Below, piece after piece: positions 17,801-23,987 of a DNA stretch of 33,215 bases (within the stretch, counting starts at the first letter, position 1; each line of letters opens with the position of its first letter). The translations under genes were made by a program, and so were the position numbers. The stretch comes from Pedosphaera sp. (GTDB lineage Bacteria > Verrucomicrobiota > Verrucomicrobiia > Limisphaerales > Pedosphaeraceae). Below the pieces are notes generated by a model, which was not told the DNA's origin, did not search any database, and saw only the letters and a list, made by a program, of their open reading frames with translations. The stretch is taken from assembly GCA_028293285.1 (NCBI GenBank), contig JAQGPC010000192.1, forward strand, positions 1 to 33,215, given 5' to 3'.

Positions 17801-18099
17801 GTGCCAGGTTGGAGAAACACCTTGATGATCCCCACGCCATTATAGGAAGTGGATTCGATGTGCTCCACATCGTTGACCGTTGCCGTCATGGCCCGCTCAT
17901 GATTGTAGACGATGCGTTGTTCGATTTCCTGCGCATCCAGGCCGGTGTATTGCCAGATAACGCTAATGACTGGGATGTTGATGGAAGGAAAGATATCAAC
18001 GGGTGTTCGGGACAGGACGAAGGGGGTCAGCAAAATTAAAATGATTGCTGCCACGACGAACGTGTAGGGACGCCTAAGTGCTAAACGGACAATCCACAT
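14878..18099 (-). CDS. RND efflux pump with an altered TM10 relay site
   Basis: This 1073-residue RND permease is of a different subgroup from the MdtB/C-like pair. TM4 keeps Asp401-Asp402 (GILVDDATVEIEN) and the later GRLRPVLMTALAM block keeps its Arg. In TM10 the usual Lys is replaced: the sequence is LGVATANAVLVV, with Ala963 where AcrB has Lys940 and the neighbouring pumps have Lys924/926. A charged cytoplasmic insertion (YYEHQVHHEEEAAKAP) precedes the second half. The gene starts 156 bp from a divergent LysR gene and heads an operon with an adaptor and a channel. Efflux is the likely role, but the coupling chemistry could differ. Start is ATG, stop TAA. Confidence 0.9.
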   Translation of the reverse strand: MWIVRLALRRPYTFVVAAIILILLTPFVLSRTPVDIFPSINIPVISVIWQYTGLDAQEIEQRIVYNHERAMTATVNDVEHIESTSYNGVGIIKVFLQPGTSVDAGVAQVTAVAQTVLRQMPPGQTPPLIIRYNASTVPILQYSITSKKLSEQEIYDVTLNQIRVGLSTVQGAVMPWPFGGKTRLVSVDLDLPALKSRNLAPQDVVDAISLQNLILPSGTAKIGSTEFSLELNSSTKVLEELNNLPIKTVNGSIIYVHDVAQVRDGFAPQQNVVRRDGIRGSLLTVMKGGAVSTLDIVSGIKKALSPVLTTVPPDLEVREFADQSLFVRAAISGVMKEGLIAAALTALMILLFIGSWRSTFIIAISIPLSVISSLIVLSALGETINLMTLGGLALAVGILVDDATVEIENVHRQMAMGKPLEQAILDGAQEIALPAFVSTLCICIVFVPMFFLTGVGRYLFVPLAEAVVFAMLASYILSRTLIPTMVMWFYRNYSYYEHQVHHEEEAAKAPLWLRPLIAIQDRFERGFTRLREGYRNLLEAIFKCRVGFTGFFMLLCLASCALVFLLGQDFFPSVDAGQLRLHLRARSGTRVEETAKLVDEVEVAIRNEIPKNELEGILDNIGIPNSGISTSYSNNGMVGSGDSDILVSLTKNHRPTEEYVNRLRVLLNRKFPGIMFYFLPADIVSQTLNFGIPAPLDIQIVGRNQIKNREVAATLVEKIRKIPGAADIRVQQPADLPKLEFAVDRTKASAMGLTERDVANAVLLSVSGSSQVQPSYWLNSAYGIQYLINARVPEHALDSVSALNSLPVSVGTAGRGDNQVFANVATMTRTNGVPVVSHYNVTPVIDIFGNVSGRDLGGVLRDLQPLLKQAEKQLPRGSHLTLRGQAETMRSSFIGLEIGLVGAIVLIYLLLVINFQTWLDPFIIITALPGALAGVAWALFLTFTTLSVPALMGTIMSLGVATANAVLVVSFARSNLDQGMNPIEAALTAGAGRLRPVLMTALAMIIGMLPMSLGLGEGGEQNAPLGRAVIGGLVFATVSTLFFVPVVFSLCHRRTKASSTAPKSEPNLEAISA

Positions 18100-18230
18100 C
18101 TTAGTAAGCTGCTGGCACCAAATTCTTATTCGTAACGATTTATACCCGAGGCAAAATCAAATGTTTTCTAATAGACCAACCATTTCATGCTCTTATTCAG
18201 TGATATTTACAAATACATGTTTACTAGATT

Positions 18231-18253
18231 ATTGATACTTTGTAAGTATCAAT
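18231..18253. promoter_or_regulatory. LysR-type operator: perfect 10-bp inverted repeat with T-N11-A core
   Basis: Arm ATTGATACTT, spacer TGT and the exact complementary arm AAGTATCAAT form a perfect dyad. T18236 and A18248 are separated by exactly 11 bases inside the dyad, matching the LysR-family T-N11-A box. It ends 2 bp before the LysR ATG and lies in the 156-bp divergent gap to the RND operon, the classical position for autoregulation plus control of the divergent target. A related AT-rich partial dyad (TATTTACAAATA) lies at 18204-18215. Confidence 0.75.
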
Positions 18254-18255
18254 GC

Positions 18256-19143
18256 ATGGAACTGCGGCATTTGAAATATTTTGTGACAGTAGCGGAAGAA
18301 TTGAGCTTTCGGCGTGCTGCAGAACGACTCCATTTGGCCCAACCGCCGCTTAGTGCCCAAATTAAAGGGTTGGAAACAAAATTGGGGCTTAAACTGTTTG
18401 AGCGTTCCACCCGGTCGGTGAGACTCACTCAGGCAGGCCGAGTGTTTCTAGATGAGGCCCGGCTCGTTCTCGCGGCTGCCAAACAGGCCGAACAGCGCGT
18501 GAAGATGGCAGAGCATGGATTGGTGGGAACCCTGCGCATTGGAGTATTGGCACCCGCGGCCACGTCGCGGTTGGCCACAGTGCTGCGCAGTTATCGCCAG
18601 AAATTCCCCGGCGTCCAATTTTCTTTGCATGAACTTACCTCCATCGAACAGCTCCAGCAACTTCGCACGGATCAGCTTGATGTTGGTTTGCTGCGTCCAC
18701 CGGTTGGCTACCCGGAGCTGGATTGCCATTTTCTCGAAGAATCTTCCATGGTGCTGGCTTCGCCCGCAGGACACCGCCTCGCTAAACTTCGCCGTATCGA
18801 ATGGCGGGATTTTCATGCGGAACCGTTGGTGTTGATTCATCCTTCGCTTCAACATGCGTATTACGATACGTTCCTGAACCTTTGCGCCAAAGCCGGCGCC
18901 ACACCGCTCATCGGCCAGTATGCCAATGATATTAATTCCAAAATGTGGTTGATTTCAGCAGGCTTCGGCATTGCTCCCACCACCAAAACGATTGCGGAAG
19001 TAAAACGTCCAGGATTGGTTTTTCGTGAACTCCCGCCCGGGCTTCCATTGGTTCAAACTTTGATTGTATGGAAACGCACCAATAATTCTCCAATTGTGCA
19101 GAACTTCATTGAATGCTTCAACAACGCGGCCAAGCCGACTTAA
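18256..19143 (+). CDS. LysR-family transcriptional regulator, divergent from the RND operon
   Basis: The 295-residue protein opens with the canonical LysR helix-turn-helix (MELRHLKYFVTVAEELSFRRAAERLHLAQPPLSAQIKGLE ... LFERSTRSVRLTQAG), followed by the linker helix and a two-lobed effector domain (GTLRIGVLAPAATS, LDVGLLRPPV, GFGIAPTT). The start at ATG 18256 is chosen because LysR proteins start right at MELRHLKYF; an upstream ATG at 18187 would add 23 residues and run through the operator dyad. It most likely controls the divergent RND-adaptor-channel operon and itself. The inducer is unknown. The stop is TAA. Confidence 0.92.
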   Translation: MELRHLKYFVTVAEELSFRRAAERLHLAQPPLSAQIKGLETKLGLKLFERSTRSVRLTQAGRVFLDEARLVLAAAKQAEQRVKMAEHGLVGTLRIGVLAPAATSRLATVLRSYRQKFPGVQFSLHELTSIEQLQQLRTDQLDVGLLRPPVGYPELDCHFLEESSMVLASPAGHRLAKLRRIEWRDFHAEPLVLIHPSLQHAYYDTFLNLCAKAGATPLIGQYANDINSKMWLISAGFGIAPTTKTIAEVKRPGLVFRELPPGLPLVQTLIVWKRTNNSPIVQNFIECFNNAAKPT

Positions 19144-19161
19144 TCAAAACCATAAACTAAA

Positions 19162-19188
19162 TGGCGCAAGATCAAGAATCCTGCGCCA
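19162..19188. terminator. Possible bidirectional terminator between convergent genes
   Basis: TGGCGCA (19162-19168) and TGCGCCA (19182-19188) form a perfect 7-bp GC-rich stem with a 13-nt loop in the 74-bp gap between the LysR stop and the convergent phosphodiesterase stop. There is no clean U-tract on either side, so this is a position- and shape-based call. Confidence 0.45.
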
Positions 19189-19217
19189 ATGCGGATAACC
19201 GTAAAAAACAAAAAACC

Positions 19218-20612
19218 TTATTCCGTTAATATGGCTGAAAGCGGTTTACCATCGGCATCGGGAAGCGTAAGTCCCATCAGCTTGGCAATTGTCGGGGCGA
19301 CGCTGGTATTCGAAATTTCACCCAGCTTGACGCCGGGCTTGATGCCCACGCCCCAGACCACGAACGTGGCATGGAGATTCGGCAGGTTTGCATCGTGACC
19401 ATGACTGCCCTTGCGCTCGGGTTTTTCATTGAAGGGCAGGTCGCCCGCGGCGGTATCGCCAAATGCGTAGCCGTCTTCGGCAAATAAAATCATGTCCGGA
19501 GCGCGGGGATCATCCTTGGGATTGGCTATTCCGTAGTCCTTGAATTGGTCAGCGCCGACAATCTTTGATACACCGTCCACGCCGGTAAATGCTTTCTTAA
19601 CACGCGCGAGCACCTTGGAACGATTCGCCTCGTCCAACACATAAATAAACGCGGAGCCTCCTTGAGCCACGAGTTGAACGGCATTGCCGGTTGCCTTCTT
19701 TTTCGACTCCAACAAGCCGGCTTTGCGCAAGATGACATTCGGCAGAAGCTGGCGTTTGATGGCCGAGAAGCCGTGGTCAGAGACAACGAACAACGTCGCC
19801 TTGTTCGGATAGTCGCGTTGCAATTCGTCCCAGACTTCGCGCACGTGCTGATCTGCAGCCTTCACGGCCGCGTAAGCTTCGGGTGATCGTGGACCTTTCA
19901 AATGTTGCGTATGATCTACATTCACTACATGCAGAAGCGCAAGGCCGGGGCGGTGGTTGTGCAAAATGGAATTGAAAATGGCAGTGGATTGGTCATCAGT
20001 CGGCTTATGAACTTCTCCAGGCTGTGTTTCCCCTTCCATAAAATTGATTCCAGCCTTCGTACATTCGTCTACCAATGCCGGAGTCGAATATTTTTTCAAA
20101 TGTTCGACGGAACCAACGTCAGGCACAGTCCAGTCCAGTGTTTTGGCATTACGGGTGGCTGGCCAGCGAATGGCAGCAGTCTTCAACCCCTTGGCCTTGG
20201 CGAGATCGTAAATGGTTGGAACTTTAACAATCTGTTCCTTATCAAAAATAGGATCGGAAATCAGGACGACCCGCTTGCGCGTGGTTCGGTCCAGGTAATT
20301 ATTGCCGAGGACTCCATGTTTGGCTGGATTAACGCCAGTCACGAGGGTGGTATGATTCGGCCAGGTTACAGTTGGGTTTGATGCTTTCATCGATGTGGCC
20401 CGCGCGCCAGTAGCGGCTAAGGCCCGCAGGGTTGGCATTTCAGCCTTGGGATCATCGAGATAATGAGCCGCCAGCCCATCTACACTGATCATGACAACAA
20501 TGCCGTCCGAATTCGTGGTAGCGGGTTCGGCATGAGTTATGACTGCGAGCGACAAGTACGCGGTCAGGGTTAAGAGTGTCAGGAAAATAAATCTGCGTGT
20601 AACTGTAAACAT
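19218..20612 (-). CDS. Exported type I phosphodiesterase / nucleotide pyrophosphatase (alkaline phosphatase superfamily)
   Basis: The 464-residue protein has a signal peptide (MFTVTRRFIFLTLLTLTAYLSLAVITHA) and the NPP metal-site series in order: Asp45 in MISVDGL, nucleophile Thr83 in NPTVTWPNHTTLVTG, the Asp/His pair in NVDHTQHLKGP, DHGF in VVSDHGF, and a late His in GSHGHD. It should cleave phosphodiester or phosphonate-type bonds in the periplasm or outside the cell using two zinc ions. It lies on the same strand 162 bp after the sulfatase pair, so it may act on the same extracellular substrate or scavenge phosphate. An upstream ATG at 20648 would add 12 polar residues before the signal peptide and is less likely. 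The stop is TAA. Confidence 0.85.
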   Translation of the reverse strand: MFTVTRRFIFLTLLTLTAYLSLAVITHAEPATTNSDGIVVMISVDGLAAHYLDDPKAEMPTLRALAATGARATSMKASNPTVTWPNHTTLVTGVNPAKHGVLGNNYLDRTTRKRVVLISDPIFDKEQIVKVPTIYDLAKAKGLKTAAIRWPATRNAKTLDWTVPDVGSVEHLKKYSTPALVDECTKAGINFMEGETQPGEVHKPTDDQSTAIFNSILHNHRPGLALLHVVNVDHTQHLKGPRSPEAYAAVKAADQHVREVWDELQRDYPNKATLFVVSDHGFSAIKRQLLPNVILRKAGLLESKKKATGNAVQLVAQGGSAFIYVLDEANRSKVLARVKKAFTGVDGVSKIVGADQFKDYGIANPKDDPRAPDMILFAEDGYAFGDTAAGDLPFNEKPERKGSHGHDANLPNLHATFVVWGVGIKPGVKLGEISNTSVAPTIAKLMGLTLPDADGKPLSAILTE

Positions 20613-20726
20613 GTAATTATTGAAGCTATGGTTTGACTGAATATTCATTAAGCGGGGAAATTATTGGCGCGGCGGTGACGATTCGAGTGAATTGAAAACT
20701 TTTATGAATGTTTTTAACTATTTATT

Positions 20727-20774
20727 TCAAGGGCGACTTCCGGGTGTTTTTTGAATGTGGTTCAGTTCTTCGCC
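20727..20774 (-). other. In-frame continuation of the sulfatase gene beyond its TAG codon
   Basis: Reading on in the sulfatase frame past TAG (20775-20777) gives GEELNHIQKTPGSRP and then TGA at 20727-20729. Family sulfatases commonly end with a helix after '..PELV..' and a tail like '..GRSRP' or '..GSRP', so this looks like the lost natural C-terminus. It follows either a nonsense mutation, a sequencing error or readthrough. Confidence 0.6.
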
Positions 20775-22262
20775 CTATGTTTTCACTAGCTCGGGATTGG
20801 CAGCGGCAACGTTGCTTTTTTCGCCAAGGTCTTTGTTTAAATCATAAAGTTGAGCTTCTACAGAAACACCCCGTTCTGCATTCGCGTTTTTCGCAGCTTC
20901 CTTGCCCGGAGCGATGAACTTCCATGACCCTTTGCGCAAGGCCAGGCCATTGCCGTGCTCTACCAAAGTATTGCGTCCGGTTTTAGATTCACCGAGCAGC
21001 GCGGGAAGCACGTCAAAACTATCAGGAGCGGTATTGTCAGGCAAAGTTTGTTTCGTCAGTTTGGCGAAAGTGCTGGTAAAATCCACTTGGCAGATGAGCG
21101 CATCGCTCGTGCCGGGTTTGATATGGCCCGGCCAGCGCGCAATGAAAGGAATGCGGGTGCCACCTTCGAATAAACTATATTTTCCGCCGCGAAGCGCTCC
21201 ATTGGGTTTGTGACCATTCAAATCTTCCTCAGAACGGTCGGCATATCCATCATTGACCACTCCGCCATTATCACTGGTCACAATGACGAGCGTATTGTCA
21301 GTTAATTTCAGTCGTTCCAGCGTCGTCAGCACCTCGCCCACGGACCAATCGAATTCCTGAATGGCATCACCGCGCAAGCCGCAACCACTGGTGCCTCGAA
21401 AGCGGGAATTTGGCGCGTGGGGCACGTGAATGTCATGTGTCGCGAAATAAAGGAAAAACGGATGAGTCTTATTTTCTTCAATAAAATGGACGGCTTTTTT
21501 GGTAATAACGTCGGCGATATCCTCATCCACCCAGCGGGCTGTTTTTCCTCCCGTCATAAAACCAATCCGGCTGATGCCATTGACGATGGTGTCGTCATGG
21601 CCCCTACGAAATTTCATTTTCAATAAATCGGGATTCTCCCGCCCAGTTGGTTCATTACCCACTTTTTTGTCATAGTCCACCAAGATGGGATCGGCTGGAT
21701 CAAGACCAACCACTTTTTGATTTTCAACAAACACGCATGGCACACGATCTCCAGTTGCAGGGATGAGAAAGGAATAGTCGAATCCGATTTCATGAGGGCC
21801 TGGTGCAATATATTTATTCCAGTCAATCTTGCTGTTGCCCAAGCCGAGATGCCATTTGCCGACAGCGGCGGTTTTGTAACCGGCTTTTTGGAACACGCCC
21901 GGCAGCGTAAGTGTTCCCGGATTAATAATCATCTTGGCATCGCCGGGAAGAATGCCGGTTCCCTTTTTGCGCCACGGATATTCGCCCGTGAGCAAGGCAA
22001 ACCGCGAAGGGGTGCAGGTGGCAGAGGAACAATGCGCATCAGTGAAACGCAAACCTTCTTTGGCGAATTTATCAATGTTTGAAGTTTTAACTTTGGTGGC
22101 GCCATAACAACCGACATCGCCGTATCCGAGGTCGTCAGAGTAAATGATCACTACATTCGGATTATCTGCATTTTTAGCTCTGGCGTTTATCGCAATGCAG
22201 ACAAGGACCAGCACAAACAGACTGCGAAATAATTTTGAGGAATTTAAAAAAGGTTTTGTCAT
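20775..22262 (-). CDS. Secreted sulfatase (arylsulfatase A-like), C-terminus possibly truncated by TAG
   Basis: This 495-residue type I sulfatase has a signal peptide (about 1-29), the metal site Asp43-Asp44 (IYSDDLGYGDVGCYG), and the formylglycine motif C83-TPSR followed by LLTG. Further landmarks are GKWHLG, the DIHVPH histidines, TSDNGG and GGKYSLFEGGTRIPFIARWPG. Cys83 needs conversion to formylglycine by a maturase that is not in this window. It hydrolyses sulfate esters, probably on a polysaccharide, outside the cytoplasm. The ATG overlaps the upstream sulfatase stop by 4 nt, so both are co-translated. It is the only gene here ending in TAG, and the family-like C-terminal tail lies just beyond that codon, so the last 15 residues may be missing. 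Confidence 0.9.
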   Translation of the reverse strand: MTKPFLNSSKLFRSLFVLVLVCIAINARAKNADNPNVVIIYSDDLGYGDVGCYGATKVKTSNIDKFAKEGLRFTDAHCSSATCTPSRFALLTGEYPWRKKGTGILPGDAKMIINPGTLTLPGVFQKAGYKTAAVGKWHLGLGNSKIDWNKYIAPGPHEIGFDYSFLIPATGDRVPCVFVENQKVVGLDPADPILVDYDKKVGNEPTGRENPDLLKMKFRRGHDDTIVNGISRIGFMTGGKTARWVDEDIADVITKKAVHFIEENKTHPFFLYFATHDIHVPHAPNSRFRGTSGCGLRGDAIQEFDWSVGEVLTTLERLKLTDNTLVIVTSDNGGVVNDGYADRSEEDLNGHKPNGALRGGKYSLFEGGTRIPFIARWPGHIKPGTSDALICQVDFTSTFAKLTKQTLPDNTAPDSFDVLPALLGESKTGRNTLVEHGNGLALRKGSWKFIAPGKEAAKNANAERGVSVEAQLYDLNKDLGEKSNVAAANPELVKT

Positions 22263-23677
22263 TTTGCGGGAACAGGGTCAGGCCCGGTTTTGGTATCATT
22301 TTGCTGTTTGCGCCAGGCGACCAGTTGCTTGCTCATGTTGCTTTTGACATCAGCATAAGCTGGATCATTCGCGAGATTATGGACTTCGTAAGGATCCAGC
22401 AGCGTATCGTAAAATTCTTCACGCGGACGCCAATGATAACTTTTTAGAATGATGGCCGCGCGGGGATCGGTTTCGGCTTTCTTAACCCATGAATTCCAAT
22501 ATTCCCGTCCACCATCATGGTCTTTTGCCTTGTCCATGTGCGTCGTGTATTCATTCCCCGGAGAGAGATTAAAAATGTATTTATAACGTTCCGTCCGGAC
22601 GCAACGCATGGGCGAAAAGTTCATGCCCGTATCTTGTGAATGCGTCGCAAAAATTACATCGCGATGCTGATTGGACTTTCCTTCAAGCACGGGCAGAAAA
22701 CTTTTCCCATCCAAATCGGCAGGCGCTTTGCCACCAGCAAGTTCAATGAAGGTGGGCAATACATCAACAAACGAAATCATGGCATCAGTGGTCAGAGCCG
22801 GACGAACCTTTTCCGGCCAGCGCACGATAAAGGGCACATGAATTCCCTGGTCATAAAGCCCCCATTTTGCGAACGGCCATTGCGCGCCTTGATCGGCCGT
22901 GTAAATAAAAACGGTATTGGTCGCGAAGCCATGTTTTTCCACACTGGACAGGATGCTTCCCAGATTCGTGTCCATCTTTGTGATGTCGGTATAATAGCGG
23001 GCGCGGGATTTTCGCAGTTCCGGCGTGTCTATGTGATTGGGCGGGACGCTGATCTTCGCAGGATCGTAGGTTGCTTCCGCCGTCCAAATCACATGTGGAC
23101 TGTGATCGCATACTATGAGGCAGAATGGTTCATTGGGGGAAAGATGACCCAGCCATTCGTCCACAACAGCGGTATTCAAATCCATGTGCAGCGCCCGATT
23201 GTTTTCAAAGCCGGGTTCGGGAACCTCGGAATTGGCAATGCGCTCGAAGGGAAAGACTGACTTTGGCCCAAAATGAGTTTTGCCGGCTTGTGCGACGCGA
23301 TAGCCAAGTTTCTTTAAATAATGGGGCAGGGAAAGAACATCTTCGCGACATTGCGATTGGCCGACAAGGTTGTTGGCATGCGCACCATTGCGAAAGGGCA
23401 TCAACCCAGTGAACAAAGCCGCGCGTGAAGGCATGCACGTAGGTGACGCCGCAAAAGCATTTCTAAAGAGCAGACCCTGGCTGGCAAGGCGGTCAATGTT
23501 CGGAGTGCGAACATCGCGCGAACCGTACGCGCCACAATCGGTGGCCGTGTGATCGTCGGCAATAAAAAGAACAATATTGGGCTTGTCTTGCGCGCCAGCA
23601 TCCGGCGCGACACCAGAAAACAAAACCAAAACAAGGAACATGCACCCGGTTGCAATGAAAAAAGGCTTATGCTGCAT
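22259..23677 (-). CDS. Secreted sulfatase, heparan-N-sulfatase (SGSH)-like
   Basis: The 472-residue sulfatase has a signal peptide (MQHKPFF ... FSGVAPDAGA), Asp41-Asp42 in IVLFIADDHTATDCGAYG, and the formylglycine motif C81-MPSR followed by ALFTGLMP. Other family features are LPHYLKKLGYRVAQAGKTHFGP, CDHSPHVIW, YTADQGAQWPFAKWGLYDQGI and VRTERYKYIFNL. The combination ADDH...DCGAYG with CMPSR and ADQG (instead of SDNG) resembles the SGSH-like subgroup, which acts on N-sulfo- or O-sulfo-sugars. The exact bond is not decided by sequence alone. ATG 23677 is preferred over TTG 23689. It heads a minus-strand operon with the next sulfatase (ATGA overlap) and is divergent from the beta-helix protein. 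Confidence 0.88.
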   Translation of the reverse strand: MQHKPFFIATGCMFLVLVLFSGVAPDAGAQDKPNIVLFIADDHTATDCGAYGSRDVRTPNIDRLASQGLLFRNAFAASPTCMPSRAALFTGLMPFRNGAHANNLVGQSQCREDVLSLPHYLKKLGYRVAQAGKTHFGPKSVFPFERIANSEVPEPGFENNRALHMDLNTAVVDEWLGHLSPNEPFCLIVCDHSPHVIWTAEATYDPAKISVPPNHIDTPELRKSRARYYTDITKMDTNLGSILSSVEKHGFATNTVFIYTADQGAQWPFAKWGLYDQGIHVPFIVRWPEKVRPALTTDAMISFVDVLPTFIELAGGKAPADLDGKSFLPVLEGKSNQHRDVIFATHSQDTGMNFSPMRCVRTERYKYIFNLSPGNEYTTHMDKAKDHDGGREYWNSWVKKAETDPRAAIILKSYHWRPREEFYDTLLDPYEVHNLANDPAYADVKSNMSKQLVAWRKQQNDTKTGPDPVPAK

Positions 23678-23987
23678 TTTGTTAATCAATCAGCCAGACA
23701 AATGACAGACGGCTTCCGACCCGGTTTGGTTTCGTAAAAAAATATTCCGCAAGGTTTCACTCAGCTGCGCCGCCGTGCCAGTTTAGTTTGCTGACTGCCA
23801 AACGAGGTGATTCCATGTGCTTTTAAAAGCTTAGAGTAGCTGTTTCTGCAGGCAAACCTTTTGTGGCTTGGATGACTGCGAGTTTACCCCTTCCTGCTTC
23901 GTTGCAATAAATGCAAAAATGTCTTATCAAGCTATGAACAACTTGCTCCGGCTATCGGCTGAAATTGATGTCAGCGCGAGATATTGA
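23678..23987. promoter_or_regulatory. Divergent control region between the sulfatase operon and the beta-helix gene
   Basis: This 310-bp gene-free stretch must hold promoters for both directions. Visible elements are a 12-bp perfect palindrome GCTTTTAAAAGC (23819-23830) and a short dyad TTGCA-5 nt-TGCAA (23902-23916) 72 bp before the beta-helix ATG. No clear sigma-70 box pair or riboswitch could be recognised. Confidence 0.4.

Noticed and set aside
20775-20777. TAG reassignment (for example pyrrolysine or a recoded amber codon)
   Set aside because: Only one in-frame TAG case is visible, the other interrupted gene uses TAA, and no pyl-type gene or suppressor tRNA is in the window. A point mutation or sequencing error is simpler.
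22640-23260. 206-codon plus-strand open frame inside the SGSH-like sulfatase
   Set aside because: It is antisense to a well-supported sulfatase with catalytic motifs; no independent evidence for a gene.
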